From: a bacterium | Lineage (GTDB): Bacteria; Electryoneota; RPQS01 | Length of the DNA stretch: 64,000 nucleotides | NCBI GenBank assembly: GCA_036504735.1 | Contig: DASXUQ010000017.1 | Span: 159,349-223,348, forward strand | Direction: 5' to 3' | Part shown: piece after piece, positions 50,327-59,288 of the stretch | Layout: the number at the start of each line of letters is the position of its first letter | Position numbering within the stretch: the stretch's first letter is position 1 | Translations under genes and position numbers: made by a program | Notes under the pieces: model-generated | The model's database searches: none | Seen by the model: the letters and a program-made list of their open reading frames with translations, nothing else | What the model was told of the DNA's origin: nothing

Positions 50327-52630
50327 ATGAACTTCAAAAAACTCTGGATAGCCTTTGCTGCGGTGACGGTGTTGTCATTTGCGGTGCTGGGCTTCTTCGG
50401 CGTGGAGATCTATCACGAGAAGCCGCCGATACCACAGAAGGTGGTAACCACGGACGGGCAGGTTCTGTTCAGCGGTCAGGATATTCTGGATGGACAGAAT
50501 GTATGGCAGGGCATGGGCGGACAGGAGATGGGCTCGATCTGGGGACACGGGGCCTATTTGGCGCCGGACTGGTCCGCCGACTGGCTGCACCGCGAATTGG
50601 TAAAGATGCTGGATACCTATGGCGTGGCGCTGAACGGTTTGACCTACGATTTGCAATCGCCGGTGGTGCAGGCAACATTGCGTGAACAGTTAAGAGAAGA
50701 ATACCGTAAGAATACTTACAACGCGCAGACGGGCGAACTGGTCCTGTCGCCGGAGCGCGCGGAAGCGATTAAGGAAGTTGGAGATCATTATGCCGGGCTG
50801 TTCGGCAATGATCCGGCCAAAGCGAGCTTACGGGACGCGTATTCCATTCCGGCGAACGTGATGAAGAGCGCCGAGAATCAGCGGTTGATGAACAGCTTTT
50901 TCTTCTGGACGGCGTGGTCCTGCGCGACGCAGCGGCCGGGAAAAGAGATTACCTATACCAACAATTGGCCCTCCGAGCCCTTGATAGGCAACCGTCCCAC
51001 AAGTTCAGCGATTATCTGGTCGGTGATCAGTTTTGTGCTGCTGCTGGGCGGGATTGGCGCGTTGTCGTGGTATTTTGCGGTGCAGGACAGGAAAGGGCCG
51101 GAAGAGATTGCGGAGGCTCCGGCATCCGATCCTCTACTGGCTTTGAATCCAACGCCCTCGATGAAGGCGACTCTGAAATATTTCTGGGTGGTGATGGCGC
51201 TGGCGGTGGTGCAGATTCTGTTGGGGGCGATCACGGCGCACTACGGAGTGGAAGGGCAGGGTTTCTACGGGATTCCGCTGGCAAAATATCTGCCGTACAC
51301 CGTGACACGCACGTGGCATTTGCAGCTTGGCATCTTCTGGATTGCCACGGCATGGCTGGCCACGGGGCTGTTTGTGGCGCCGGCGGTATCGGGGATGGAA
51401 CCGAAATTCCAGCGGTTGGGCGTGAATGTTCTGTTTGTGGCGCTGCTGGTGATTGTGGTGGGCTCGTTGGTCGGGCAGTGGATTTCGGTGGTGAAGGGGA
51501 TGGGCTTCCAGACGAGTTTCTGGTTCGGACATATGGGCTATGAATATGTGGACCTCGGACGGTTCTGGCAAATCTTCCTGTTCGCGGGGCTGTTTATCTG
51601 GCTGTTCCTGATGAACCGCGCGATGTATCCGGCCTTCAAGAAACCGACGGGCAACCGCCACTTGTTGATACTGTTCTTTATTGCTTCGGCGGCGATTGCG
51701 CTGTTCTATGGCGCGGCGCTGATGTGGGGACGGCAGACACATTTGTCGATGGCCGAATACTGGCGCTGGTGGGTGGTACACCTGTGGGTGGAAGGGTTCT
51801 TTGAAGTGTTTGCCACGGTGGTGATCGCCTTCCTGTTTACCCGCATGGGTCTGCTGAAGGAGAGCATTGCGGCAAGTGCGGTGCTGTTCTCGACGGTGAT
51901 TTTTCTTGGCGGCGGAATTATCGGCACCTTCCATCACCTTTATTTCTCGGGGACGCCGACAGCGGTGCTGGCCCTGGGTGCAACGTTCAGCGCGCTTGAG
52001 GTGGTGCCACTGGTGCTGGTGGGATTTGAGGCCTATAAGAATCTGACTCTGAGCCGGATGAAGCCGTGGATTCAGGCGTACCGCTGGCCGATCTACTTTT
52101 TTGTGGCGGTGGCCTTCTGGAATCTGGTGGGCGCCGGACTGTTTGGCTTCCTGATCAATCCTCCCGTGGCGCTCTATTACATGCAGAGTTTGAACACCAC
52201 TCCGGTGCACGGGCACACGGCGCTGTTCGGCGTGTACGGCATGCTGGGATTCGGGTTGATGCTGTTCTGCCTGCGTGGGCTGACGGTGCGCAAGGTGTGG
52301 AAGACCGGAGCATTGTCCTTTGCCTTCTGGTCAATCAATATTGGCCTGCTGCTGATGGTGACGATCAGCATATTGCCGCAGGGCTTGATGCAGACGTGGG
52401 CGAGTGTGGAACACGGCTTGTGGTATGCGCGCTCGGCGGAGTTTCTGCACACCGGATTAATGGACACGCTGCGCTGGCTGCGGGTGATCGGCGATACGAT
52501 CTTTGCGGCGGGTGTGATTTCGCTGGGCTGGTTTGTGCTGGGGCTGAAGACGGGCTGGTCTCTGTCGAAAGAAGACAGTGTGCTGGAACCTATGGCCGAG
52601 AAGGCCAAACTGCGTTCGGGCGTGGCGTAG
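50327..52630 (+). CDS. norZ: Quinol-dependent nitric oxide reductase (qNor)
   Basis: The 767-residue inner-membrane protein reduces two NO to N2O using quinol. It has the N-terminal fused NorC-like extension (about 1-230: GQDILDGQNVWQGMGGQEMGSIWGHGAYLAPDW, then AYSIP) and the NorB part with His ligands in TRTWHLQLGIFW, VVHLWVEGFFEVFATV, GTFHHLYFSGTP and HGHTALFGVYG. These supply the haems and FeB. Glu in WVEGFFE is the expected active-site residue. Length fits qNor. The start at 50327 is preceded by AGAGAAGTAAG. DUF6448 and hemerythrin genes follow closely, forming an NO-stress operon. I see no clear TTGAT-N4-ATCAA site in the 200 bases before it. Confidence 0.95.
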   Translation: MNFKKLWIAFAAVTVLSFAVLGFFGVEIYHEKPPIPQKVVTTDGQVLFSGQDILDGQNVWQGMGGQEMGSIWGHGAYLAPDWSADWLHRELVKMLDTYGVALNGLTYDLQSPVVQATLREQLREEYRKNTYNAQTGELVLSPERAEAIKEVGDHYAGLFGNDPAKASLRDAYSIPANVMKSAENQRLMNSFFFWTAWSCATQRPGKEITYTNNWPSEPLIGNRPTSSAIIWSVISFVLLLGGIGALSWYFAVQDRKGPEEIAEAPASDPLLALNPTPSMKATLKYFWVVMALAVVQILLGAITAHYGVEGQGFYGIPLAKYLPYTVTRTWHLQLGIFWIATAWLATGLFVAPAVSGMEPKFQRLGVNVLFVALLVIVVGSLVGQWISVVKGMGFQTSFWFGHMGYEYVDLGRFWQIFLFAGLFIWLFLMNRAMYPAFKKPTGNRHLLILFFIASAAIALFYGAALMWGRQTHLSMAEYWRWWVVHLWVEGFFEVFATVVIAFLFTRMGLLKESIAASAVLFSTVIFLGGGIIGTFHHLYFSGTPTAVLALGATFSALEVVPLVLVGFEAYKNLTLSRMKPWIQAYRWPIYFFVAVAFWNLVGAGLFGFLINPPVALYYMQSLNTTPVHGHTALFGVYGMLGFGLMLFCLRGLTVRKVWKTGALSFAFWSINIGLLLMVTISILPQGLMQTWASVEHGLWYARSAEFLHTGLMDTLRWLRVIGDTIFAAGVISLGWFVLGLKTGWSLSKEDSVLEPMAEKAKLRSGVA

Positions 52631-52670
52631 AACTCAACCGCAACATTTTATACAAACCGGAGGAATATCC

Positions 52671-53303
52671 ATGCATACAATATTACGAGCGGCAGGCGGG
52701 CTCATGCTTGCGCTGGGCATCCTGGCGTTGCCGCAGATCAGTCGCGCGCATTGCGATACGATGAACGGGCCGGTTGTCACAACGGCGCAGATGGCGCTGG
52801 ACAGAGGTGACGTAACGCCAGTGCTGAAATGGGTGAAGCCGGATGATGAGCCGGCGATCCGCGAGGCGTTCGCAAAGACGCTGGCGGTGCGCGGCAAAGG
52901 CAAGGAGGCCAAGGCTCTTGCCGATACGTATTTCTTCGAAACACTGGTGCGGCTGCATCGTGCGGGCGAAGGCGCACCGTACACCGGCCTCAAGAGCGGC
53001 GAACAGCCGGAAGGGATTATTACCGCCGCGGATCAAGCGCTGGAGCGGAAGTCCGCGGACGACCTGGTCAAAGATATCCGGGCGGCGATGGTGAAGGGGA
53101 TCGAGCAGCGATTTGGCCGCGTGGTAGAGGCACGGAGGCACGCGGACGAAAGCATCGCGGCCGGGCGCGCCTTTGTAGACGCCTATGTGGACTACATCCA
53201 CTATGTAGAACGGCTGCACAACGACATCACCGGTTCGGCGGGACACGGAAGCGATGAAGCGGACGCGGCGGAAACCCCACACACGTGCGGAGCGCACCAA
53301 TGA
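52671..53303 (+). CDS. DUF6448 family exported protein
   Basis: The 210-residue protein has a signal peptide (1-27, ending SRAHC) and the family opening HCDTMNGPVVTTAQMALD, then VKPDDEPAIREAFAKTLAV and ADTYFFETLVRLHRAGEGAPYTGLKSG. The end is His/Cys-containing (HTCGAHQ). DUF6448 proteins have no assigned function; conserved His and Glu suggest metal or haem binding in the periplasm. CGGAGG lies seven bases upstream of the ATG. The gene sits between NO reductase and hemerythrin with 40 bases before it and a four-base overlap after it, so it probably serves NO handling. Confidence 0.85.
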   Translation: MHTILRAAGGLMLALGILALPQISRAHCDTMNGPVVTTAQMALDRGDVTPVLKWVKPDDEPAIREAFAKTLAVRGKGKEAKALADTYFFETLVRLHRAGEGAPYTGLKSGEQPEGIITAADQALERKSADDLVKDIRAAMVKGIEQRFGRVVEARRHADESIAAGRAFVDAYVDYIHYVERLHNDITGSAGHGSDEADAAETPHTCGAHQ

Positions 53304-53842
53304 AACCGACAGATATTCTGATACACGAGCACGAGATCATATTGAAGGTGCTGGACGCGGCGGAGCGGGAAGTGGCGTTCATGGACGAGACAGGAACGCT
53401 GCATGAGGAGACGATTGAGCGCATGGTGGACTTCATCCGCAACTTTGCCGACCGCTGTCACCACGCCAAGGAAGAGAAGAAGCTGTTCGTGTTTTTGGAG
53501 CAGCGCGGCCTGTCGGCACAGAGCGGCCCGGTGGCGGTGATGCTGCATGACCATGAGACCGGGCGGGAGTTTGTGCGCGGTGTGGCGGCGGGGCTGGAAT
53601 TGTCCCGTACGGGCGACGGGGCGGCGGTAGCGATGGTGCGGAACAATCTGGCGGGATACATTAATCTGCTGCGGATGCACATCCACAAGGAGAACAACAT
53701 TCTCTTTCCGATGGCGGCGCGGCTGATGAATCCGGAAGATGAAGCGCGGTTGCTGGCCGAATTCGAACAGGTGGAGGCCGAGGACATCGGTGAAGGCGTC
53801 CATGAAAAGTACCACCAGATGGCTCACGACTTGACGCGATAG
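53300..53842 (+). CDS. Hemerythrin-domain protein
   Basis: The 180-residue protein has the four-helix hemerythrin pattern: HEHEIILK near 8-15, HHAKEEKKLFVFLE near 53-66, HDHETGREF near 81-89 and HIHKENNILFPMA near 125-137, giving the His and Glu ligands of a di-iron centre. Such proteins bind O2 or NO or help repair iron centres (YtfE-like), which fits the NO reductase context. The start at 53300 overlaps the TGA of the DUF6448 gene in an ATGA, with GGAG seven bases upstream. A terminator follows. Confidence 0.92.
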   Translation: MKPTDILIHEHEIILKVLDAAEREVAFMDETGTLHEETIERMVDFIRNFADRCHHAKEEKKLFVFLEQRGLSAQSGPVAVMLHDHETGREFVRGVAAGLELSRTGDGAAVAMVRNNLAGYINLLRMHIHKENNILFPMAARLMNPEDEARLLAEFEQVEAEDIGEGVHEKYHQMAHDLTR

Positions 53843-53870
53843 GGAAACGCTTTCCTCCCTATGACACGGA

Positions 53871-53896
53871 AAACCAGGCTGAGAGGCCTGGTTTTT
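53871..53896 (+). terminator. Terminator of the NO reductase operon
   Basis: AAACCAGGC (53871-53879) pairs with GCCTGGTTT (53886-53894) and is followed by TTTCT. It lies 28 bases after the hemerythrin stop. Confidence 0.9.
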
Positions 53897-53982
53897 CTGT
53901 TGGGCTTGGGACTTGAATAGATGAACTTTGTATTGTATATTGGAGGAAGGAAGGGGAAGAACATTTTGCACAGGAGAGTCGC

Positions 53983-54294
53983 ATGAAGTGGTCTCACGTA
54001 ATTATCGGCACCGTGTTTGCCCTTAGCTGGCCCGTATTTATGACCTGGTGGCGGCGGAAGGAACGCGGACAGGTTGGAAAGCAGCCGACGTATGAGGAAC
54101 TCAGAACGGAGCGGGATGTCCTGTTCTTTGATGCCGGCTTTCTTTCGTTTTGGGTTTTTCTGGCGGCTCCGTACATTGACTGGACCTACTTCGGCGAGTA
54201 CACACGTGCTTATGTCAGCATCACTCTCATTGTCGTATTCGTGGTGAGTCGGCGGATTCTTCACTGGATGGACCGGCCGAGAGCCCATACATAG
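53983..54294 (+). CDS. Small membrane protein, unrecognised
   Basis: The 103-residue protein has three hydrophobic segments (about 4-22, 48-65, 75-92) with many Trp and Arg at the edges, including WWRRKERG after the first. AGGAG lies six bases upstream of the ATG, so it is likely real. It has its own leader and terminator. No family is recognised. Confidence 0.7.
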   Translation: MKWSHVIIGTVFALSWPVFMTWWRRKERGQVGKQPTYEELRTERDVLFFDAGFLSFWVFLAAPYIDWTYFGEYTRAYVSITLIVVFVVSRRILHWMDRPRAHT

Positions 54295-54346
54295 GAGTAA
54301 GACACCCCAAGGAGTTGGGTCCCTGGGGTGAATTGGTTGGTGTTGG

Positions 54347-54377
54347 AAAACCGGGCTGAGGAGTCCGGTTTTTGTTT
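54347..54377 (+). terminator. Terminator of the small membrane protein gene
   Basis: AAAACCGG (54347-54354) pairs with CCGGTTTT (54365-54372), followed by TGTTTTT. Confidence 0.88.
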
Positions 54378-54464
54378 TTGGGGGACGCCGCCGCGGAGTA
54401 TCGCCTTCAATTGTCGAATACGGGCACGACATGGCCCTGCGGCCACCCCGAATTCAGAAAAGAC

Positions 54465-54493
54465 GGGCACGACATGTCGTGCCCCTACGACAG
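54465..54493. repeat. GGGCACGACATGTCGTGCCC palindromic repeat, copy 2
   Basis: This perfect palindrome continues into CCTACGACAG, the reverse complement of the flank of copy 1 at 29461. A partial copy begins at 54421. It lies 50 bases from GTAGGGG element copy D. Confidence 0.88.
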
Positions 54494-54543
54494 AATCCGA
54501 ACCTCGTTTGCGGGTGCCCTTAGACCATCATGACGATTGTTAT

Positions 54544-54668
54544 GTAGGGGAGGGTTAAGGTCTGCCGCAACCCTCCCGTCTTAGCGATTGCAGGATGTTG
54601 CACGGGCGGGTTGCGCGTGTCACCTCTTCAGCGGTTGTTGCTTCTGTCTGCTTAACCCGCCCCTACAC
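54544..54668. repeat. GTAGGGG-type element, copy D (full length, inverted relative to B)
   Basis: Read in reverse, this copy matches copy B: GTGTAGGGGCGGGTTAAGCA at one end, CGCGCAACCCGCCCGTGC and ATCCTGCAATCGCTAA inside, and CAGACCTTAACCCTCCCCTAC at the other end. The ends are 16-base inverted repeats with one mismatch. It fills the gap between two convergent genes. Confidence 0.88.
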
Positions 54669-54702
54669 CGAATGACAAGACAAGAAGAGGCGGCAGAATG
54701 CC

Positions 54703-55506
54703 CTATGTCAGCAGGCTGGCGATTTTCAGGCTCAGGTCGAGGTGGCGTTCACTGCGATGCGGGGGGAGGGCGATGGGGCAGGGACCGCCGACGATCACGC
54801 CTACGGCGCGATGCTGGCCGGAAAGATGGATCGCATCGACGAGGGTTTCGAAGCTGTTCAGATCGGGCGGAATGACCAGATCGGCCTGACCGCCGATTTC
54901 ACTCTTCAGACCTTTTTCATCTACGGCGCGGGGACTGACGGCCAGATCGAACGCGAGGGGACCGTCGACCTTGGCTTTGCCGAATTGGCCGCGCTGGCTC
55001 ATATGGCCGAGGGTGGCTTCCCAGATGGTGGAATGCACACTGGCGGAAATCAGCTCCACGCAGGAGAGCAGGGCCACTTTGGATTCGGGCTCTCCAAGAT
55101 CGCTCAGGGCGCGAACCATGGTCTGCACGCCTTTAATGGCTTCGGGAATGGAATCATAGTTGCCGAGCGGCGTGAAGCCTGCCCAGAGCATTTTGTGATA
55201 GGTGGGGACTTCAAAGCCCTGCAGAACGCTGAGCGGTTTGAATTCGCGGGGCACGGCGCGGTCGAGCATCCGCGTGAGCTTGAGACCTTCATCTCCCGAG
55301 CAGAAGATCATGTCGGTCTCGCCTTTGACGGCGCTGTCGACGGCGTGATAAATGCAATCGGGCAGATCGCCGCTGCAATGGTTCACCGTCCAGCCGCGCT
55401 GCTGCCATTCGGCAAGGACTGAGCGCTCAAAATCCGAAGCGCCCACGGCGGTAATGCGGCCCGGCTTGCGGCCTGCGGCGCGGTCGAGTAGTTCCTGGAG
55501 AATCAT
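54703..55506 (-). CDS. Phosphate acyltransferase-like protein (second PTB paralogue)
   Basis: The 267-residue protein is distantly related to phosphotransbutyrylase/phosphotransacetylase. The C-terminal half has VDGPLAFDLAVSPRAVDEKGL followed by GGQADLVIPPDLNSFETLVDA and VGVIVGGPCPIALPPHRS, which parallel the PTB pattern, while the N-terminal half has diverged. It starts with an ATGA overlap on the stop of the first PTB-like gene. It may form a heteromer with that protein or act on another acyl-CoA. No direct proof of activity is visible. Confidence 0.75.
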   Translation of the reverse strand: MILQELLDRAAGRKPGRITAVGASDFERSVLAEWQQRGWTVNHCSGDLPDCIYHAVDSAVKGETDMIFCSGDEGLKLTRMLDRAVPREFKPLSVLQGFEVPTYHKMLWAGFTPLGNYDSIPEAIKGVQTMVRALSDLGEPESKVALLSCVELISASVHSTIWEATLGHMSQRGQFGKAKVDGPLAFDLAVSPRAVDEKGLKSEIGGQADLVIPPDLNSFETLVDAIHLSGQHRAVGVIVGGPCPIALPPHRSERHLDLSLKIASLLT

Positions 55507-56420
55507 GAGCGGGCCTCCTCTCCGGCCATCACGGCGGCGAGCGCAAGCGAGGCCATTTTGTTCATCGGTGGATCACTGCGCGAGACGAGAGAAAGCGGCA
55601 CACGCGCGCCGGTGATTACGCCCATGAAGATTGCGCCGCGCAAATGGATGAGGGCCTTGACGGCGATGTTGGCTTCTTCGATACCGTGCGAGACCATGAT
55701 GTCCGGATCGCCGATGACATCACTTTGCCAGGCGGTCCCTTTTGGCGGGCCGACCATTACGGTGCGCATGGTGAGCGGACCTTCGATGTACTTGCAGATG
55801 CCGCGCACAAAGCAGGTGCGGGCAATGGCGGAGGTTTCGATGGTGGAAGGGAAATCGGGATCGGCTTCATCGAGCACGCCCAGCAAGGCAACCTTGGGAT
55901 CGGCGATGCCCAGATAGCGGCAGACGCGAACGGCGTTCTCGACGATGGCGACTTTCTGGTGGAAATCGGGGGCGGAGAGCACGCCGCCATCGGTGATGGT
56001 CAGCAGTTTGGTATGTCCCGGGACTTCGAGGGTGGCGCAATGGGAAAGCAGTTTGCCTTTGCGCAGATTGGCATTGGGCGCGAGCACGGCCTTCATCAGA
56101 TCGGACGTGGGGACTTTGCCTTTCATCAGAATCTGACACTGGCCGGTGCTGCAGAGGTCGACGGCCTTGGCCACCACCGCTTTGACGCCATCGGCATGGG
56201 TGACGGTGAAGTCCTTCGGATCCAGATTGAGTTTCTCGATGCCCGCGCGCACCTTGGCCTCGCTGCCGACGAGATGCACGTGGACATAGCCCTCTTTCTG
56301 CGCATCGGCTACGGCGCGCAGCACGTCGCCGTCTTCGCCACCGGCCACGGCGACGATGGGCATCTTCTTTTTGGCCAGATCGCGGGCATGATCCATTACG
56401 TGACGGGCGGTGGTCAGCAT
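55503..56420 (-). CDS. Phosphate butyryltransferase-like protein
   Basis: The 305-residue protein belongs to the PTA/PTB family. It has IVAVAGGEDGDVLRAVADAQ at the start, ILMKGKVPTSDLMKAVL, VPGHTKLLTITDGGVLSAPDF and DIMVSHGIEEANIAVKALIHLRGAIFMGVITGARVPLSLVSRSD, all usual for phosphotransbutyrylase. It should interconvert butyryl-CoA (or a related acyl-CoA) and phosphate with acyl phosphate, the step before butyrate kinase. The start at 56420 follows AGGAG by five bases within the kinase gene's last codons. It is the middle gene of a three-gene operon. Confidence 0.88.
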   Translation of the reverse strand: MLTTARHVMDHARDLAKKKMPIVAVAGGEDGDVLRAVADAQKEGYVHVHLVGSEAKVRAGIEKLNLDPKDFTVTHADGVKAVVAKAVDLCSTGQCQILMKGKVPTSDLMKAVLAPNANLRKGKLLSHCATLEVPGHTKLLTITDGGVLSAPDFHQKVAIVENAVRVCRYLGIADPKVALLGVLDEADPDFPSTIETSAIARTCFVRGICKYIEGPLTMRTVMVGPPKGTAWQSDVIGDPDIMVSHGIEEANIAVKALIHLRGAIFMGVITGARVPLSLVSRSDPPMNKMASLALAAVMAGEEARS

Positions 56421-57487
56421 GCATACTCCTTGGCGTTTTCCACGCCGTTCAGCACACGGTACGCTCCGGCGGCCATGGCTTCAAGTTCGCGTTCGCCGGG
56501 ATAGAGCATCACACGGCCCAGCCAGCCCGCGTAGGTTTTCAGTTCGGCGATCAGCCGCTCGGAGTTGGCAAGACCGCCAGTGAGAATCAGCGCATCGAGC
56601 TTGCCTTGCAGCACCATCGCATAGGCGCCGATCTCCTTGGCAATCTGGTAGACCATGGCGCGGAAAATCAGCGCGGCTTTGGCGTCGCCCTTGTCGATCA
56701 TCTCTTCGACTTCGATCAGGCTGTTGGTGCCGAGGTAGCCTTTGAGGCCGCTGCCTTTGGAGAGATAGCCTTTCAGTTCCTTCAGCGAGTATTTGCCGGA
56801 GGCGGACAGGTCGAGCAGGCCTTCGAGGGGCAGCGCGCCGGCGCGTTCGGGGGAGAAGGGACCCATGCCGAGCAGGCCGTCATTGACGTCGACGATCTTG
56901 CCGCCATTTACCGCGGCGATGGAAATCCCGCCGCCGAGATGGGCGATGACAAAGCGGGTTTCGGCGAGGTTCTTCTTCAATTCGGCAGAGGCGAGATAGG
57001 CGCAGGAGCGAATATTCAGCGCGTGGGAGCGGCACTTGCGGGAAATTTCGGGAATGCCGCTGATGCGAGCGAGGTCAGTGAAATTATCTACGGAAACGGG
57101 ATCGACGATATAGGCCGGGACATTCCATTCGGCGGCGAGGGTGCGGGCAATGGGCGCGCCGAGGTTGGATACATGGGCGGACCATTTTTCGCTGAGCAGT
57201 TCCTCGACCATCGTATCGTTGATGTGATAGGTGCCTCCATCGAGCGGCCGCATGGGTCCGCCGCGGCCCACGACGGCGCGGGGGGCGAGGGGATGGTTTT
57301 GCTGGGCAAGCTGCTCGCGGATCTGGGCAATGCGTACGGGCACCAGGTCACGCATGGAACGGGGGGCTTCCTGACCGTGGCGCAGTGTGCTCTCGCAGAG
57401 GCAAGAGCCATCGGGGCGCACAAAGGCCATTTTGGTGCTGGTGGAGCCGGGATTGATGACAAAGACGCAATCTTCTGAGGACGGCAT
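56414..57487 (-). CDS. buk: Butyrate kinase
   Basis: The 357-residue protein is an ASKHA-fold acetate/butyrate kinase of the Buk type: INPGSTSTKMAF at the start, VVGRGGPMRPLDGGTYHIN, AHLGGGISIAAVNGGKIVDVNDGLLGMGPFSPERAGALP and ALILTGGLANSERL. It makes ATP from butyryl phosphate, or runs in reverse. Branched or other short acyl groups are possible. The start at 57487 is the first ATG, with AAGGAG 12 bases upstream; a CTG six bases after that site and a TTG at 57535 are less likely. It begins the operon with two PTB-like genes, overlapping the next. Confidence 0.92.
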   Translation of the reverse strand: MPSSEDCVFVINPGSTSTKMAFVRPDGSCLCESTLRHGQEAPRSMRDLVPVRIAQIREQLAQQNHPLAPRAVVGRGGPMRPLDGGTYHINDTMVEELLSEKWSAHVSNLGAPIARTLAAEWNVPAYIVDPVSVDNFTDLARISGIPEISRKCRSHALNIRSCAYLASAELKKNLAETRFVIAHLGGGISIAAVNGGKIVDVNDGLLGMGPFSPERAGALPLEGLLDLSASGKYSLKELKGYLSKGSGLKGYLGTNSLIEVEEMIDKGDAKAALIFRAMVYQIAKEIGAYAMVLQGKLDALILTGGLANSERLIAELKTYAGWLGRVMLYPGERELEAMAAGAYRVLNGVENAKEYAC

Positions 57488-57863
57488 AGGCAGGTGGGTC
57501 TCCTTAGCGGGATAAGTTAGAGACAAAATGTACAAACTTTTTGGGAAATCTGCTCGGAGGCATGAGTAGCAGCATGGGTCAGAGAGGCTGGTGGATTGTG
57601 AGCAGGATAGGGTGGTCCGGTTTCACGGCGAACTGCCTGCAATGGCCATAAACTATGAATATATACCGAATAAGTAAACTTGACGGTGAGGTAGAGATAT
57701 GCATCAGCAATCTTCGGGTCGAATTAGGGAAATTACATAATTCAGCATCAGAAGCTTGCGTTTCCGGGTAGCGGCGAGCATATTTATTATAGGGAAATTC
57801 ATCCTGGCATATTGTGCGTGCTCTGTGAGGACAAAACACCTTATCCTGTAGAGGAGGCTGGTC
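57488..57863. other. Divergent intergenic region
   Basis: The stretch lies between buk (-) and a T9SS cargo gene (+). It has no gene. It becomes AT-rich around 57650-57820, which probably holds the cargo gene promoter. I see no repeat. Confidence 0.45.
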
Positions 57864-59288
57864 ATGCGTGTCAAAATTCTGCTTCTGGCGACGCTTTTTC
57901 TGGCGTTGACATCTGTCGGCTTTGGACAGAACTTTGTGGCGTGTTTGTACTACGACGGTTACCAGCTTACGAACACCTGTGATGGCGGCGGCGCGCTGGC
58001 GGACGGCACGCCGATGGTGATTTATTATGACGCCAACAGCAACGGCCCGGACGCGGCCGATCAGCCGGCAACGGTCTGCACCGAGCCACCGGATTGCGCC
58101 AGCGGTCCTGCGGGCACGGTCAACTTCAACACGTTTACCATCAACAGCGCGGCTGTAGGGCTTGAGCCCGGTCAGTTCCTGAGCGAGCCATGCTTCACCA
58201 GCTCGGGAATCACTCCGAATCCGTCGCGCTATTATGTTAAGATCGTGGCGGCCAATGGCCTGATTTGGGTCAGTGCGGTCTTTACGCTGGCGGTTGGCCC
58301 GCAGGATGTGAATTGCGGCCCGTGGGTCTGTGTGCAACCTCCTACGCCGCCGTGTGATCCGCCGAGTTTTGAGACCGTTCTGGCTCCGCCGAATGAAATG
58401 AGTCTCCCGCACGCGTGTCTGTGCCTGAACCCGGCGGCGCCGGGCGGCATCCACACGGTCTATGTGGGGCCGTTCACGCTCGCCTGCATGGATGCAGCCC
58501 CGGGAGGGCTACAGATCACCTATCAGTTAGTGGGCGGCCCGAGCGAATATTGTCCGTCGCCCACGTGTCCGCCCGCGGCCGGATGGGTGGTTCCAGGAGG
58601 ACTGTGGACGTGGACCATGATTAATGGGCACCGGTATGTGACGAAGCAGATTATTATGCCGCAGGGCAGCACGTGGGGCTGCGCGAGCCTTTCGCTGAGC
58701 CCTTCACCGGGACCGTGGGATTGCGGCTTGCCGGTCAGCTTCGGCACCTTCAGCGCACTGTCTTTGGACAACGCGGTGAAGCTGAACTGGACTACGCGCT
58801 CGGAGAATGGTGTTGCCGGTTTTGACGTGCTGCGGGATGGTGCGCCGATTCACGTGGAGACAGCCACGAACACGGCCACGGAGCATAGTTACAGCTTTAC
58901 GGATAACAGCGCCCTCAACGGCACAACGTACACCTACAGCCTGGTATCAGTGGGCTTGGACGGCTCGAGAACGGTGGAAGCGACGCAAGCGGTGACGCCG
59001 GATCAGAACCACGCGCTGGTGACTGAGTATGACCTGCGCCAGAACTTCCCGAATCCGTTTAACCCAACGACGACGATTTCCTTTGATCTGCCGGAAGCGG
59101 GTCATGTGTCGCTGAGAGTGTACGATGTTGCCGGGCGGGAAGTGGCGAGTCTGGTGAATGGGCCGATGGCAGCGGGGCGGCAGCAGGTGAGCTTTGAGGG
59201 AAGAAACTTGCCCTCCGGATTGTATTTCTACTGTTTGAAGACAGGCAGCGGATTCAGCGCCACGAAGAAGATGCTGCTGGTGAAGTAA
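57864..59288 (+). CDS. Secreted protein with T9SS type A sorting domain
   Basis: The 474-residue protein has a signal peptide (MRVKILLLATLFLALTSVG, ending FGQN) and a Pro/Cys-rich body (about 25-290) with VCVQPPTPPCDPPSF and ACLCLNPAAPGG. A fibronectin type III-like domain (about 290-375, FSALSLDNAVKLNW) and the T9SS sorting module (about 390-474) follow: LRQNFPNPFNPTTTI, YDVAGREVASLV, and the tail KKMLLVK. It is not a close relative of the 18-27 kb array in its body but has the same delivery module. GAGGAGG lies six bases upstream. Its role is unknown; outer-surface location is expected. Confidence 0.9.
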   Translation: MRVKILLLATLFLALTSVGFGQNFVACLYYDGYQLTNTCDGGGALADGTPMVIYYDANSNGPDAADQPATVCTEPPDCASGPAGTVNFNTFTINSAAVGLEPGQFLSEPCFTSSGITPNPSRYYVKIVAANGLIWVSAVFTLAVGPQDVNCGPWVCVQPPTPPCDPPSFETVLAPPNEMSLPHACLCLNPAAPGGIHTVYVGPFTLACMDAAPGGLQITYQLVGGPSEYCPSPTCPPAAGWVVPGGLWTWTMINGHRYVTKQIIMPQGSTWGCASLSLSPSPGPWDCGLPVSFGTFSALSLDNAVKLNWTTRSENGVAGFDVLRDGAPIHVETATNTATEHSYSFTDNSALNGTTYTYSLVSVGLDGSRTVEATQAVTPDQNHALVTEYDLRQNFPNPFNPTTTISFDLPEAGHVSLRVYDVAGREVASLVNGPMAAGRQQVSFEGRNLPSGLYFYCLKTGSGFSATKKMLLVK

